Source: Silene conica | Lineage: Eukaryota > Streptophyta > Magnoliopsida > Caryophyllales > Caryophyllaceae | Reading direction: 5' to 3' | NCBI GenBank assembly: GCA_029255685.2 | Contig: CM055318.2 | Span: forward strand, 6,701,001 to 6,765,000 | DNA length: 64,000 nucleotides | Shown here: piece by piece, positions 1-12,610 of the stretch | How the letters are laid out: each line of letters starts with the position of its first letter | Position numbering within the stretch: the first letter of the stretch is position 1 | Position numbers and translations under genes: made by a program | Notes under the pieces: generated by a model | The model's database searches: none | What the model was told of the DNA's origin: nothing | Seen by the model: only the letters and a program-made list of their open reading frames with translations

Positions 1-1365
1 GATATTTTTTTCTTAAGTTTAAGATCCAATAAATATTTTTATTTTATGTATAAAAGACGATAGATATGTTCATGGGAGGGAAAAACAAATGTCACCGTTT
101 TTGTAGGGACATAATTTGCTTAATCCTGATTATTGGCCGTTTAAGCTTAATGAATAATTAAATGAGAATATGTAATTCGACAAAAGCCACCACTCTTAAA
201 CAAACTCACACGGAGTATTTCCTTTTGTTAAGATCATGCGTTTCAACCGTAACAATAATATCAATAAATATAAAAAATTAACAAACAATTGATACGATTT
301 CAGTAAGCATCAAACTTATGAGCAAATGTGTTTGCTAAAACTTCTTCAATTTTCTACCATAATTTCTTAATCAACTATAGTTCATAATGATAATTTTGTA
401 CATGATTTGATTCTTCTTTGCTCAATGATTCATTTATTCCTGAAAACAATAGTTGGTGGATATTTTTTAATTTCATTAATATTCATCATTTTATCTTCCT
501 GTTTTTATAAAATCTACATGAAGACTTAAAGAGTGTTGAAAGAAGGAAAAGTAGACCATTTATATTTCATAAGCGGTTTTATCGGAAAACAAATAGAGGG
601 TGAGAGGCGTCACTACTTGATTTACATCGACTATCTTACAATATTATGCAACATATTCTTAATCAATTGGACAAATTAACTCGGTCGTATTTTTTTCTTG
701 CTTTCATTTATATTCACCTACAATTGGTTAAATTTATGAAAAATGGTGTTGGTCACACGCCCATGCCTCCAAGTAGGAGAAATTATAACACTAACTTAGA
801 AGACTTTCCCAAGTAAATAAGAGAATTCTCATCTCGTTTGTGCGAAGTAAATATATCAAATTGACAATAAAAAAACTTTTAAAAGGATAAAACTCAAATT
901 AAGTAGAGCTGAAGATAACATGTACTACTATACAGTGTTATGTGTCGTGACTCCCAAACAGTAGCTAACAACCGACATTTGAAGTTTAAACCAAAAAAGT
1001 CTTATGGCTTACCATTTATCAATATCAAATAGATCACCGTACTCGCAAACATAAAAGAATAACAACACCACAGACATACCACACAAGGTAACTATATAAA
1101 TAACCAAGGTACAAGAACAATGAATTAACCAAATACACAAACTATAACAATCACATCCTCAAACTCCGTGAAACAAGATCCGAATAGGATCCGAATAGCA
1201 ACACGTAACTCTCCCCAGCGGTGGGAGACCGTAGCTGCCACTCAAACCCCGCTCATCCCAACGAGAGAAACCACATCCTTAATTTGCCACATCCCGCTTG
1301 TGACGAGAGCCACACAGGGTGAACAAGGGGTGAAGACTATCTCTCAAACACAAAATAAGACTATT
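1..1365. other. AT-rich intergenic sequence, no gene recognised
   Basis: The stretch is AT-rich with frequent stops in all frames. I see no long open frame, no RNA gene and no complete repeat boundary. The short open frames near 1168-1380 lack recognisable domains or coding character. Confidence 0.5.
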
Positions 1366-3960
1366 AGATCACAAGGATGAAAGTAAAACGTTAATTAGAT
1401 GACAAAGAACACCTAGGTCTAAAAACACAAATTCTAAATTTTGGCGGGTCAGATGAAACCTACATAACACTGCCATTAAACCTAGTCCACAAAGGGTCAA
1501 TAACCAAGCCAGAAGCCACACTAAGCTCCGAGAAAATTTGCGATCAATTATATGGAACATGTTCCGTTTATCTATCCCATGTTCTATCTACCATCCTCCC
1601 TCCATTGCAATTATATTGCCCAGCCAATACGCCAAAGCTCCCAAGTTTCCAGCGACTCCATTTGATGGTTCACTAATCTGTAACAGAAAATTGGCAATCA
1701 GTTGTAGCCTTGTAGGAAAGCGTAGATGGTTCTTCCGATATATTGATTTGGTAAATTTCTTAACGTGGGTTATTTAATCACACAACCAGGAATGAAATAA
1801 TGTGACTTGTGCATCTTCTTTATTATGTCAAAACAAATATGAAAGTAGTTTGTAATGTATAATAAGGAACTCTCGAACCATGACTATCTACAGCAACACG
1901 GACTTGATATTCTTAAAAGCTATTATCGTCTAAGTAGTTCAACAGAGAACCTTTTTATGCTACTGTTTCCGGAATATTAAAAGTGAATAAACCATTAGAT
2001 AGGTACCGATACAATAGTGTAAGTCTTCTGAATCAACTCAACACCAAATAGCAAAATGAAATTTCTTACATATGCCCTATATCATGTTTTTGCTCCCTTT
2101 TCTTCCTTAACTTTTTTCTTCATTTGCACTTTAGGTGTGCCACCCTCTTCTCTACAACGCTAACAACCGCCCACGATACATCATCATTGATTGCTGATAG
2201 TACATCAAGAAACTATTCTACATTCAGTAGCATTGTTTTTTTTCTTTTGACAACTATACTCGCTGCATGGTTCAAGATCTAGAGTTTTGGTTTGTGACTC
2301 CATAAACAAACAGTTTGAGAACAATATGCTAATTTTATCCGACTATCCTCAAAGATCATCTCTAGCAAAGAGACCAAAGAACAACTCAATCAAAGCCAGA
2401 TTAGCCATAATGTGTAGGATGACAAGTCATCAGGGATCAGGAATCTAGAGTTCTCTTCAATAACAACACTAAAAAGACGACAGCTATTCCATCCAACAAA
2501 CCAAGGAACGTAAACATGTCACATAAATAACTAAGCATGCCGCCTTTTTATCTAATTATGTGGTGTCTCGTATGATGTATCATGTTTCAAACGGTAACTT
2601 GATTTTCTTCTGGTAAACATTATAATCATGGTGAATGCTGACAAGAATCAACGCTAATTAGGGTCCTTTAGTTAGAGGCAATAGTGTAAATTCAAAAAGA
2701 TTCAACAACAATCATTAAAACTTGAAGAGAATTCAAGTTTAGATGAACTTACTTCATAATCAGACAGGAACAGAACCCCGGTAGAGATTCCATAGACTCG
2801 AAGAATGGGTTGGATGTTTCAGTATGAACCTTTGAGCGAATTTGTCTTCCGTCAGACCGATAAATCCAAGTATATGAAAGTCTTTCAGCAAATTCATCTC
2901 TTTCAATGCCATAACGACTTTACACCTCGGAATAGTCCTTTTATCCAACGAATACATACATAGGATGGGATTATTAATCACGTCCTCCGGTTTAAGATCC
3001 ATAGTTTTAACAAAAAACTCAAAGGTGCGCCTAAGTTTCTCCTCTGACAACCACATACAAGCGGGAATACGTGCCATGGTAGACGCAATATCTTTATCAG
3101 ACCACCCTAAACTCTTAAAAATTCCCACTTTCTTCTTCCAATTCGACTCACTCATTGACAAAACCGCGGAAAGAGCATAAATAAACATATTCCCACTCGG
3201 CTCAACCCCATACTCTCTAACAGTCGCAACCCCATACCGAATCCTACCAATAGGAATAAGCAAACAGTTAGGCTGAGACGTAAACAGTTTCAAAATTCTA
3301 CTCATTGGCATTCCTTCCCCTAACAATACCTCTATATTAGGCAGTAAAATCTTCCTAAGATCAGAATTCAATATCCTTGGAGCCCTCCTAACAACAACCA
3401 TAATCGTGGCCTGATCAATTTTCAGCGACTCTCTCAAATACTCATAATTCGGAATCAACTGATTAACCAAACTACTCCCTAAAATTGACGGATTCTTAAC
3501 AATCAAATGAGGTAAGAAACTACCCACAAACCCAATTTCATTAAAGAATTTCAATTTAGGTTCAATAATTGATTCTACATTGAATCTAAGAATCTGGGGT
3601 CTCTTTTTTTCAATACTAGCAATCTGGGTATCAGTAAAATTGTGTTTTTTGAAAAGGGTAATCACAGATTGCTCGTTTTCTGAAGAAATTTGATACGAGT
3701 TCAGTTGCTGCTGGTTTTAAAGTTTTTGTTGCGATTGACCTAAATTGCAGGAAATAAAAGAGTGATTTGAATGGATAATTAGACATTTTAAGAATCAAAA
3801 ATATGAAAATTAAAAGTAATAAACTAAAATTGAAAGAGGAAATGTGTTTACCTAAGTAGCCGTGTGTAATGAAGTACAGGAAGAAATGAAAGAAAGATGT
3901 GTTTAGGGTTTTGGCGTTTGGGTGGTGTCGATGGTTTTAGGCTAAATTTCGAGCAGCCAA
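1366..3960. repeat. Tandem duplication, unit 1 (holds mTERF copy 1)
   Basis: This block is repeated in diverged form at about 7323-11950. Matching landmarks include the sequence following atcacaaggatgaaagt (about 1366 and 7327), the segment around tccgtttatctatccca (about 1563 and 7637), the block around aaagctattatcg (about 1916), the mTERF body, and the leader upstream of its ATG. Unit 2 is longer because it carries an inserted solo LTR and because the aaagctatta block occurs twice in it (about 8000 and 8545). The match extends well beyond the coding region on both sides, so this is a segmental duplication and not a retroposed copy. The outer limits are approximate. Confidence 0.75.
2760..3786 (-). 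pseudogene. mTERF family protein, copy 1, N-terminal frameshift
   Basis: mTERF proteins are helical-repeat nucleic-acid-binding proteins that act in mitochondria or plastids on transcription, termination or splicing. The open body (2760-3665, about 300 codons) shows mTERF repeats, for example LGWSDKDIASTMARIPACMW followed by FFVKTMDL, and ends LYRGSVPV, as usual for the plant family; related plant proteins are usually nearer 380-400 residues. The only plausible start is the ATG at 3784-3786, followed by MSNYPFKSLFYFLQFRSIAT, which resembles a mitochondrial presequence. That ATG is out of frame with the body: copy 2 carries about 29 extra bases here and reads through. In the body frame a TAA at 3717-3719 precedes the homologous residues and no ATG lies between. 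Either this copy is a pseudogene, or it uses a non-AUG or internal start. A short 5'-UTR intron (donor GTAAACAC near 3850) is possible. Family is certain; functionality doubtful. Confidence 0.8.
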
Positions 3961-4000
3961 GGTTTCGTGGAGTAATGGGTCTTTTTGCTTTTTAAATTTC

Positions 4001-6446
4001 ACAAATTCTCATTTTTAACGGCAGATATCCGTAACAAATTTGTAACGGGTCAAATAATCAAATCTATATAAAAAGTATAAGAAGAACCACTACACATAAA
4101 TTGGACACGTGTCGCTCTCACATTAAAAAATTTCCTGCCAAGTTCCCAGGAGGTAAAATAAATTTTGGAAAATCTTGGAAAAAATATTCTTGCTGATTAA
4201 TGTATACAAAATAGGGAATATTTAACCTGTCCATGCAATATTTAATAAATTTACACTTTTTTAAATTTCTGCATATCCGTGCAAAAATATATTCTATATA
4301 AATTTAGAAGTTTTTAGAATATAAAAATATTCTATATAAATTCGTGCAAAAATATTCTATAAAAATTATCTTTTAAATTTAGACATTTCTTGGAAAAAAT
4401 ATTAAATGAGATTTTTAAACCAAATATTGACTGACTGTCAATCTTAAACCAAATATTGACTGATTGCCAAATTATCTTTCCACTCGGAGATTTTTTAACA
4501 AAAAATATGTCTCACATGCCCGTTCGAAGGAGATCGGAGGGTTCATCTTTCCACACCCGAATACCAAATATTGCCCAACCAGTTGCAATAAGTGAGAATA
4601 TTTTTTACCTATGAAATATAAAAATTCAATTAATTCAATGAGATATTATTCTATCAAAAGTTACAAAATATAGACTATTACACAAGATTTTATTCAAAAA
4701 TATGTGAAATTATACATGATATTAAAACTGTACCACACCTGATACAAGATAACTGGATAATAAGAGTCGTGTATACGGATATTCAAAGAGTAATAATCTT
4801 AACAATGAATTCAATTATGTGAAATTATACAAGATATTATTCTCCAAAAATTGCTTATTACACAAGATATGAAAGAGAAACTGTTAGACACGCGTTAGTT
4901 TGACAATCACTTTTACATTAGTTTTTTCCCGCCTAAGTTTGATCTATAATTTAGGCATATTTTCAACATTTTTTTTAAATAAATATCATCTATTAATATG
5001 AACTCAATGATAGATTGTTTATAATTATTAGTCAAAAATAATAATCTGATATAATGAAAGGCTTATAAGCAGCCTAATTTATTACACTATTTATCGTAGT
5101 ATTAATTAAAAATTATTATTATAGTACTATTGTTAACCTGTTTTAAATTTTATGGTATTGTAAATAAAATGATTATACTATTCTCTTGCACTTTATTGAA
5201 TTTACTCATGAGTTTTTTCATAGGATTGTGGCAGTGGTCTCATCTATTCTACGAAGGTCAAAGTTGTCAAAGTTGCAAGAATTGGTCAATATTTTTATTT
5301 ATGTAAATGTAGTTATTTTTACCCTCTTATTGATATTTTTAGTTTAAATTTTTTATTTATGATAATATATAGAATATCATTTTTTTTTTAAATGATTAGA
5401 CCATTATTTTGTGTCTTGGAGAAATGAATTTTTTATTAAATCTTTTTACCTCTTTTATTATAAATATGAAATCATGAACAAAATAATTAATTTTTACATT
5501 TTATACGTCAAAAATTATTTATTTTATTTGTTTAATTAGTAATGAATATAGAAAATTATACGGATCAACACAAATTCTTAATTGTATAAGATGATATTAC
5601 CTATAAGTTTAAGACGAGTCAAATATCATACCACGTGTGTATATATGATAAATATTTTACTTTTATATCTATTTGAAATTACTTGAGTAATTCGATGTAT
5701 ACGTAGTATTACTCGGTCGATAATTTCTTATTTGTAAAGAAATATTTGTTAATGTAATTTAATTCGGGTTCTGTCGGGCCAATTCAGGTCATGTTAGTTT
5801 GGTTCATCATTTTTCGAGATAATAAGGGTCGGGTCTGGTTGGGTAATTTCGATTTGGGTCAGATCAAGTCAATGCTTAAGAGATAGATCTAATTTCAAGT
5901 CATTTTGGTCATTAGAGTTGCGTTTTTCTAGGTTATTTTCGGGTTGGGTGGTTTCGGATCATGCCAAATTCCTACATCACCTGAATATGAACCAAATTCC
6001 TATTTTCGAATATGTAACAACTATTGTTCTCAAATTGAAATATGACAAAAATAATAAATAGTAAAGGGAAAAACCGTAATAGTCGGGCGACGGAAAATAG
6101 AAACTTATAAATAAAGATAAAATGCGAGACCAAATATTACACTAAATCTCAAATTCCAAAAGATGAATTGTAGCCTGACTAATTCTAACATATTGATAAC
6201 AATATTATTCTGATTTTTCATATGTTTTAAATATTTATTTATATAAAACTAAGAACTATTCAACTATGTATTTCCGTGCAATTTGCACGGGTTCTAAGCT
6301 AGTAAATCCATATAGCAAAATAAAGAAAATCATTTGTTATTTCTCCTACATTCTACTTTTTGTCTTATTTATTTCTATTGATATACTTGACCCGTCACAA
6401 CTCTCACAAGCTTATGACGGTAATCCGTCACAAGTAAGGCTTATTG
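4001..6446. mobile_element. Mutator-like MITE, interrupted by a Helitron
   Basis: The outer parts 4001-4062 and 6303-6446 together make about 206 bp, the size of two relatives at 51458-51637 and 57721-57916. The left end reads acaaattctcatttttaacg; the right end, reversed, starts caataagccttacttgtgac. The interior has the family's repeated ccgtcacaag/cttatgacgg words. The flanking 9-mers ttaaatttc (3992-4000) and ttaaattgt (6447-6455) agree at 7 of 9 positions, consistent with the 9-bp target duplication of MULEs. The element lies just upstream of mTERF copy 1. Confidence 0.6.
4063..6302 (+). mobile_element. Non-autonomous Helitron
   Basis: The left end starts TCTATATAAAAAGTATAAG, the usual plant Helitron 5' terminus, and is soon followed by a GGACACGTGTC stretch as in many such elements. 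The right end has the hairpin CCGTGCA-ATT-TGCACGG at about 6274-6290, then GTTCTAAG and the terminal CTAG at 6299-6302. The insertion falls between A (4062) and T (6303), as expected, without target duplication. The 2,240-bp interior is AT-rich and holds no Rep/helicase frame, so the element depends on proteins supplied elsewhere. It sits inside the Mutator-like MITE. Confidence 0.75.
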
Positions 6447-6780
6447 TTAAATTGTGAATATTTAAAGTAGTCATTGTTGTTTTAAGACCTTTTTTTATTA
6501 AATGATACTCCTCCGATCCAGACAAAAGTTAACGGTTGCTTACTTTTTGGCACTATTCATAATCATAGGGAATCTTTGATATTACCGTTAATCTATAAGA
6601 TAAAATATAGTCAGGTGAGATTTTGTTTGATTTATCGTCATCAATGCTATAAGAATATATTTATAATTTTAATAATGTGTAACTAAAGATATTCACGTTG
6701 TCATGCCTCGACAACTGTGATGAAACAACTTTTATTTTTATTTTATATATAGAAGATGTAGATATGTTCATGTGAGAGAA

Positions 6781-6966
6781 TTAAAATAAGGAGATTTCAT
6801 TATCCCCGTCCCCATAGGCGGCACCTTCCTTCACTTCGGCATCAACATTGATTTTCAAGGCACCCACTCGAAACATGCACCAACTCTTCCCTATGTCCCT
6901 CCTTCTCGCATTCCATACCTCTCTCAATTCATTGAGGCTTGATTCTCCTCCCATCATCAACCACAC
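6781..6966 (-). pseudogene. Possible LINE RNase H-like relic
   Basis: A 61-codon frame contains GALKINVDAEVKEGAAYGDG, resembling the first strand of the RNase H-like domain of plant LINEs (pattern lKlNvDaa...g.G). The rest of the domain is not visible and no poly(A) tail was found. It may be a chance match or a short remnant of an old LINE. The DNA around it, 6447-7322, is otherwise AT-rich. A Stowaway-like terminus (ctcctccgatccagacaaaa) lies near 6507 without a partner. Confidence 0.3.
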
Positions 6967-9184
6967 TCTTCATTTTCACATTTGCAAATGTCCTAATAAT
7001 TAAACTAAAATGAGGAATCGTCGGTCAAATTTAGATAATTGTATTGTCTTGTTAGAATACAATTATAGTTACTTTTTTATTTATTTCATTTGAGTTCATT
7101 TAAGTATTACTTTTACTTCAGAGGAAAAAATTTCACTTCAAATTTCAAAAGAACGGAGCTGAATCTTTTGAACTGTCATTAAAAAAACGGTGATGAGTAA
7201 TAAATTTCACGAATTATTTCTCAAAACGGAAAATTGTGCAAACTTAAAATCGAGGAGACTAGATAGTCTAGATTAGCAAGGAGTTACAAACTATAAAAAA
7301 AACGCAAAATTAAGTCGTTTTTACATCACAAGGATGAAAGTAAAAGAATAATTGGATGACGAAAACATTAAAGTCTAACTAGTTCACCAATAGACATGGT
7401 TTCACAACACTGTTACACTACCATTGAACATTTGAACGGAATCGACAAAGGGTAAATGCCCAAATCGGAAGCCGAAGCCACACTAAGCTCCGAGAAAATT
7501 ACGGCATCAAGAATGTTTTGGCAAACTGAAAGACGTATTCAGGACTCACAAGACATGAAGTGTCGACAAAAAACAGTTATTCCTACAAAATAAATCAACT
7601 AACTAACTCGAGTTTTGAGGATATGAATGAAACATGCTCCGTTTATCTATCCCACGTTCTATCTGTCATCCTCTCTGCATTGCAGCTACATCGCCCAACC
7701 AAAATCCCAAGCTTCATTAAGCGACCCCATTTAATGGTTCGTCAATCTGTAATACAAAAATGGTAGTTAGGTGCAGGAATACATAGAGCCATAGACGGTT
7801 CTGCTGCTATTTGTGGCTTGGTCATACAACCAGGATTAAGCAAAGATCAATACTCTCGGGGGGGTTGCATAAAACGCATCTTTTTCCTCTGTTAAAACGA
7901 AAAACTATTCATTACATTCGAAGGAAAGTAAAAGAAGATGATAACAGACGAAAGCATCAAAGCATGACCACCTATATATAACAAAGCTGACCCGAAATCC
8001 TAAAAAGCTATTATCATCTACGCAGATCAGAGAACCTTTTCATGTTACTGTTCCGGACTTCCGCGACTATTATAAGTGAATTTTCCATTAGATAAGTGAT
8101 GGAACTATTTTTAAAAGTCTTCGAGGAAATCTCAGCTACTTCAAGGCTTCAGCCTCAAACCTCGAGTGTTCAGCAAGTACAGATTACCAAATAGCAAAAG
8201 AACACTCCAGCCCAACAATATTAAAATTGAGAAGTTAGCCTCTTCGGAGAGTATTTCGAGAATATTAAAATTAGTACACACAATCAATAGTCGGGTCTAG
8301 TCAGATGAGTTCGAACCAACAACATTATTCAAATCTGAAAATGTTAGTGATGATACATAAGGAATTAGGAAGAAAGGCAAATCACACCAAATAACAAACC
8401 ACAAACAATCTCGAACATCAGACGTAGATCGTAAATCCAAGCACTTAAGGCAAGTAATATTGTTAAGTCTAATAAGGAATTGATAAATAAGGAAGTCAGT
8501 CTCGAAACGTGACCACCTACAACCTCGCTCAATTAAGATTCTTTAAAAGCTATTACCGTCTAAGTAGTTCGGTCAGAGACCCATTAGAAGAGCATTATGG
8601 TGCTCCCTCAAACTCGAGTATTTAGCAAGCAAAGAGTACCAAATAGTAAAACTATTTTTTTTACATGTGCTGGTGTGGTGTCCGTGTGCCCTATATCATG
8701 TATTCGCTCCCTTCTCTTCTTTAACCTCTTTTCTCAGTTACGTCTCATTTACGTTTTAGGTGGTGTCCGCTAGCCTAAATCATTTCTAAATTAAGGCCCC
8801 GACTGTGGTGATGGGGATGTTGTTGCCCTAAGGGAACACATCATAGACACACTCCAATCAAAAATATTAATCGCCTAAAAACTGAGAAGTTAGTCTCTTA
8901 GGAGATCATCTCAGAGTCAATTACCCACGAATTAAACTCATACACTGAATATTAAATGGTGAAGACACCAAAAGAACTACGAGAGACTCTCGTTTAAGTA
9001 TTTGAGAATATTACGATTCACGTAAAGCGGTATGATTGATAGATTTGATAGAGCACAATCAATTGCCAGCCATTGGTTAAGAAACTATGAGACAAGTCAG
9101 ACAAGAATAGCATAATCAGACAGGAACCACCAACATTATTCAAAACTGAAATAAAACTGAACTTTAGATGAACTTACTTCATAA

Positions 9185-11764
9185 TCAGACAGGAATAGCA
9201 CCCCGGTAGAGATTCCAAAGACTCGAATAATGGGCTGCATGGTTCAGTATGAACTTTTGGGTGAATTTGTCTTCATTCATACGGAGTAATGTAGGCATAT
9301 TGAAGCCTTCCAGCAAATTCCTCTCTTTCAATACCATAACGACTTTACACCTCGGAATAATCTTTTTATCCAACGAAAATGCAAATATGCGGGGATTATT
9401 AATCACATACTCCGGTTTAAGATCCATAGTTTTGACAAAAAACTCAAAGGTGCGCCTCAGTTTCTCCTATGAATACTGCAAACAAGAGGCTTGACTTGCC
9501 ATGGTAGACGCAATATCTTTATCTGACCACCCTAAACTCTTAAAGAGTCCCACTTTCTTCTTCCAATTCGACTCACTCATTGACAAAACCGCGCAAAAAG
9601 CATGAATAAACATACCCCCACTCGGCTCAACCCCATACTCTCTAACAGTCGCAACCCCATACCGAGTCCTACCGATAGGAATAAGCAAACGGTTAGGGTA
9701 AAGCATTAACAGTTTCGAAATACTACTCATTGGCACTCCTTCCCCTAACAAAAACTCTATATTAGGCGGTAAAATCTTCCTAAGATTAGAATTCAATATC
9801 CTTGGAGCCCTCCTAACAACAACCATACTCGTGGCCTGATCAATTTTCATCGACTCTCTCAGATACTCATAATTCGGAATCAACTGATCGACCAAACTTT
9901 TCCATAAAATTGATGGATTCGTAACTATCAAATGAGGTAAAAGACTACCCACAAACCCAATTTCATTAAGGAATTTCAATTTAGGTTCAATAATTGATTC
10001 AACATCACATCTAAGAACCCGGGGACTCTTTTTTTCAAGTTCAGCAATCTGGGTATCAGTAAAATGATTGGTCAGGCTAGTCGCACACCTACCAAAGATA
10101 AAAGTCCCTAGACTTGACTAACATACAAATTAATGTAGATAGGGAAGAAGGGGTCGAACCACAGGGAGACGGAAATGTAATTGTAATTAGCTATGGAGAG
10201 AATTCTATCAAGGTCGGTCACAAGAATTTGGTTATGATTTGGATTAACTAAGGTAAAACAGTAATGAAAAATAAAGATGTAAACGATTATAGGGAAGAAT
10301 CTAGGGAATTGGGGTTACACATGCATATAGGAGCTTAGTCATGTCAAATTAAAGAAATACATTGTCAATAGTTGATTAGGTTTATAACAATTTCCTTTCG
10401 GCCTAGAGTTTAACCGTAGATTGATTACCAATTAGCTCTCGCGTACATTGGAACAAAATACTATAACATGCCATGCCTAATTCTATCCCGGCTTTCGATC
10501 TTAGGATGAGAACAACACAATTAATAATTACTACTACGACTACAACTATCGATTGATCAAGTTCTATCCCGGCTTTCGATCTTAGGATGAGAATAATGAT
10601 TTATCAATAATCATGGTCAATAATCATATATTAATCAAATGAAACAAGCATGTATATAATCAACAATATGATAATGCAAAATCAATAATTTAACATGACC
10701 AAACAACTATTCTAGCATGGTTTCCCTCCCCTAGATATAAAAACTACTCACACATGGTTTTGTGAGGTAGATTATCAATCCTATTAACTAAGATAGACAT
10801 AATGACGATAACGAAATAAAACCGTAAAGAAAGATAATACCGGAAATGAACGGAATAAGAACTCGGAAGATGAAATGCGAATAGCTTCGGGAAATGCTTG
10901 AATAAACAAAGAACTATTTTTATAAAGAAAATAAAGAAAGACTTAGAGTATTTCTTACAAGCTTAATGATGCTCAAAATGATTTCTAATCTAAAATTGAT
11001 TCTAAGAATTGATCACTCCAAGATTAGATGATTTTCAAATGAATGAAAGAAAGGGGTATTTATAGTGATGAGGAGACGGAGTAGATTACAGCCACCCCGG
11101 ACCGGGGCAAGAACATAATGATTGCATTCCTTGAATTTGGACCAAAAATAGCGAGATCAAAGCCACCCCGGTATACCGGGGCAGCCCACCCCTACCGGGG
11201 CGAGAACATATGTCCACGTTCTCCGCATTTCGTCAATTGTTTACACTTGAGTTCTTTGATGACGCTTTTAGGATGATGTAAGGGTCGCTTTTGTCATGCT
11301 TTGCACATTATGTTCTTCAAGTGTTGACCTTTTTTGTTGACTTCCTTTCATTTTCCGTCACTTCTACTACCCGAAGAATGCTTGTCTCGACTTTGGTTAG
11401 CTCCGATGCTCGGTAAATGTCAAAATGGAAGAGAAATCCGAAATTCCTACAAAAACCGCTAAACCACATACAAATTACCTAGAACACGGAATTAGCTCAA
11501 TAAACATTGAAGAATAATGTAAACGATGATAAAATATGAGCTAAAATGGGGATGAAAAGTATATAAAAATAGAGCATATCAATGATGTTTTTTGAAAAGG
11601 GTAATCGCAGATTGCTGTTTTTCTGAAGAATTTTCGTCAATTTTTTTCTGGGATTTTGATTTTGATACTAGTTCAGTTGCTGTTGCAACAGGTTTTAAAG
11701 TTTTTGTAGCGATTGACCTAAATTGCAGGAAATAAAAGAGTGATTTGAATGGATAATTAGACAT
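9185..11764 (-). pseudogene. mTERF family protein, copy 2, stop codon and LTR insertion
   Basis: A diverged duplicate of the mTERF gene at 2760-3786. The first part (11582-11764) starts MSNYPFKSLFYFLQFRSIAT and reads on in frame to SAITLFKKH, so the frameshift of copy 1 is absent here. It is then separated from the body (9185-10068) by the 1,513-bp solo LTR. Removing the LTR and one target copy aligns the two genes base for base at the junction. The body has an in-frame TAG near 9470 where copy 1 has a glutamate codon in LSEEKLRR; C-terminal homology resumes in the same frame (FFVKTMDLKPEYVINNP) and ends LYRGAIPV. A product would lack the C-terminal mTERF repeats even if the LTR were spliced out, so I call it a pseudogene. 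Confidence 0.8.
10069..11581. mobile_element. Solo LTR of a Ty3/gypsy-like element
   Basis: The insert starts TGGTCAGGCTAG and ends GAGCATATCA, and is flanked by a perfect 5-bp duplication atgat (10064-10068 and 11582-11586). It is 1,513 bp with no coding capacity. An early stretch, ggggtcgaaccacagggaga (near 10149), resembles words common in long plant gypsy LTRs of the Athila/Tat type; the family assignment is tentative. It also carries GC-rich palindromes, ccccggaccgggg near 11095 and ccccggtataccgggg at 11167-11182. A single LTR with intact target duplication is the usual product of recombination between the two LTRs of a full element. Confidence 0.8.
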
Positions 11765-11950
11765 TTTAAGCATCAAAAATATGAAAATTAAAAGTAAAAA
11801 ACTAAATTGGAAAGAGCAAATGTGTTTACCTAAGTAGCAGTGTGGAATGAACTACGGGAAGAAATGAAAGAGAAATGGGTTTAGGGTTTTGGTTTTCTGT
11901 CCACGGTTTAGGGTTTTGTAAGAGAGAGTGAGGGATACTTATACGGTATT

Positions 11951-12610
11951 TTTTTCCTAAACTTAAAACGGTCAAATATCCTTCAACCTAATTGTCGAGA
12001 ATAAAGAATATATATCGAATATATCATCTTATATTTTACTATTTTACTTTTTTTTCTAGCATAATTGTAAAGCGGATTTACGATTCATTACTAAAAATTG
12101 TCGAAAGAAGATTTTAATTTTTTTAGCATGTGTATTTTTCTGATTTTATTAGAGTTTACAAATTCCTCGATCTGAGTCACAGTGTTTGTTTCTTTGCTCT
12201 TTCGCACAAAAAATAAGAAAATGATTCTAAATCACACAAAACACCCTATCCCACACTAAATTAATGACTCGAAAAGAGTAGATTTTAATTTTTTTCGGTT
12301 AAAAATCAAATTTAACTAAATTTGTATATAGCTTTTTTAATTTTATTGTAATTTTTTACTTTAATATTAATTTAGATTAACTCAATTTTTTTATTATAAT
12401 GCTTAGAAACTACAAAGTATAAAGTTGGTAGAAATACATCGAATTTATAATTTACTTACTGCTAATTGTCCATGTGGATAACATTTAACCTATTAAGACT
12501 AGATTGTTTAATGTTGTGAAAAATTTGAGTTCGTAAAAAATTAAAATCGGCCAAAAACTCACATATTTTTTTCAATTAAGTTTCCAAATTACATCCTTTT
12601 ACTATTTAAA
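11951..12610. other. AT-rich spacer between mTERF copy 2 and the LINE
   Basis: The stretch is strongly AT-rich with stops in all frames. I see no gene, RNA or bounded repeat. The LINE's 5' end probably lies near its right edge, but no clear target duplication matching the sequence after the LINE tail was found. Confidence 0.4.

Larger units (their letters stand above)
7323..11950. repeat. Tandem duplication, unit 2 (holds mTERF copy 2)
   Basis: Second copy of the block at 1366-3960. The part from 7323 to 9184 corresponds to the downstream flank of mTERF copy 1 and contains no recognisable gene. The part from 9185 to about 11950 corresponds to the mTERF body and leader, enlarged by the solo LTR at 10069-11581. 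The block around aaagctattaccgtctaag appears twice (about 8000 and 8545), indicating a further internal duplication. Limits are approximate. Confidence 0.75.

Noticed and set aside
1168-1777. Small open frames (1168-1380 and 1538-1777)
   Set aside because: No domain, start context or splice support; the diverged duplicate around 7560 does not conserve the frame.
6505-6535. Stowaway MITE near 6507
   Set aside because: Only one terminus resembling ctccgatccagacaaaa is visible; no inverted partner nearby.
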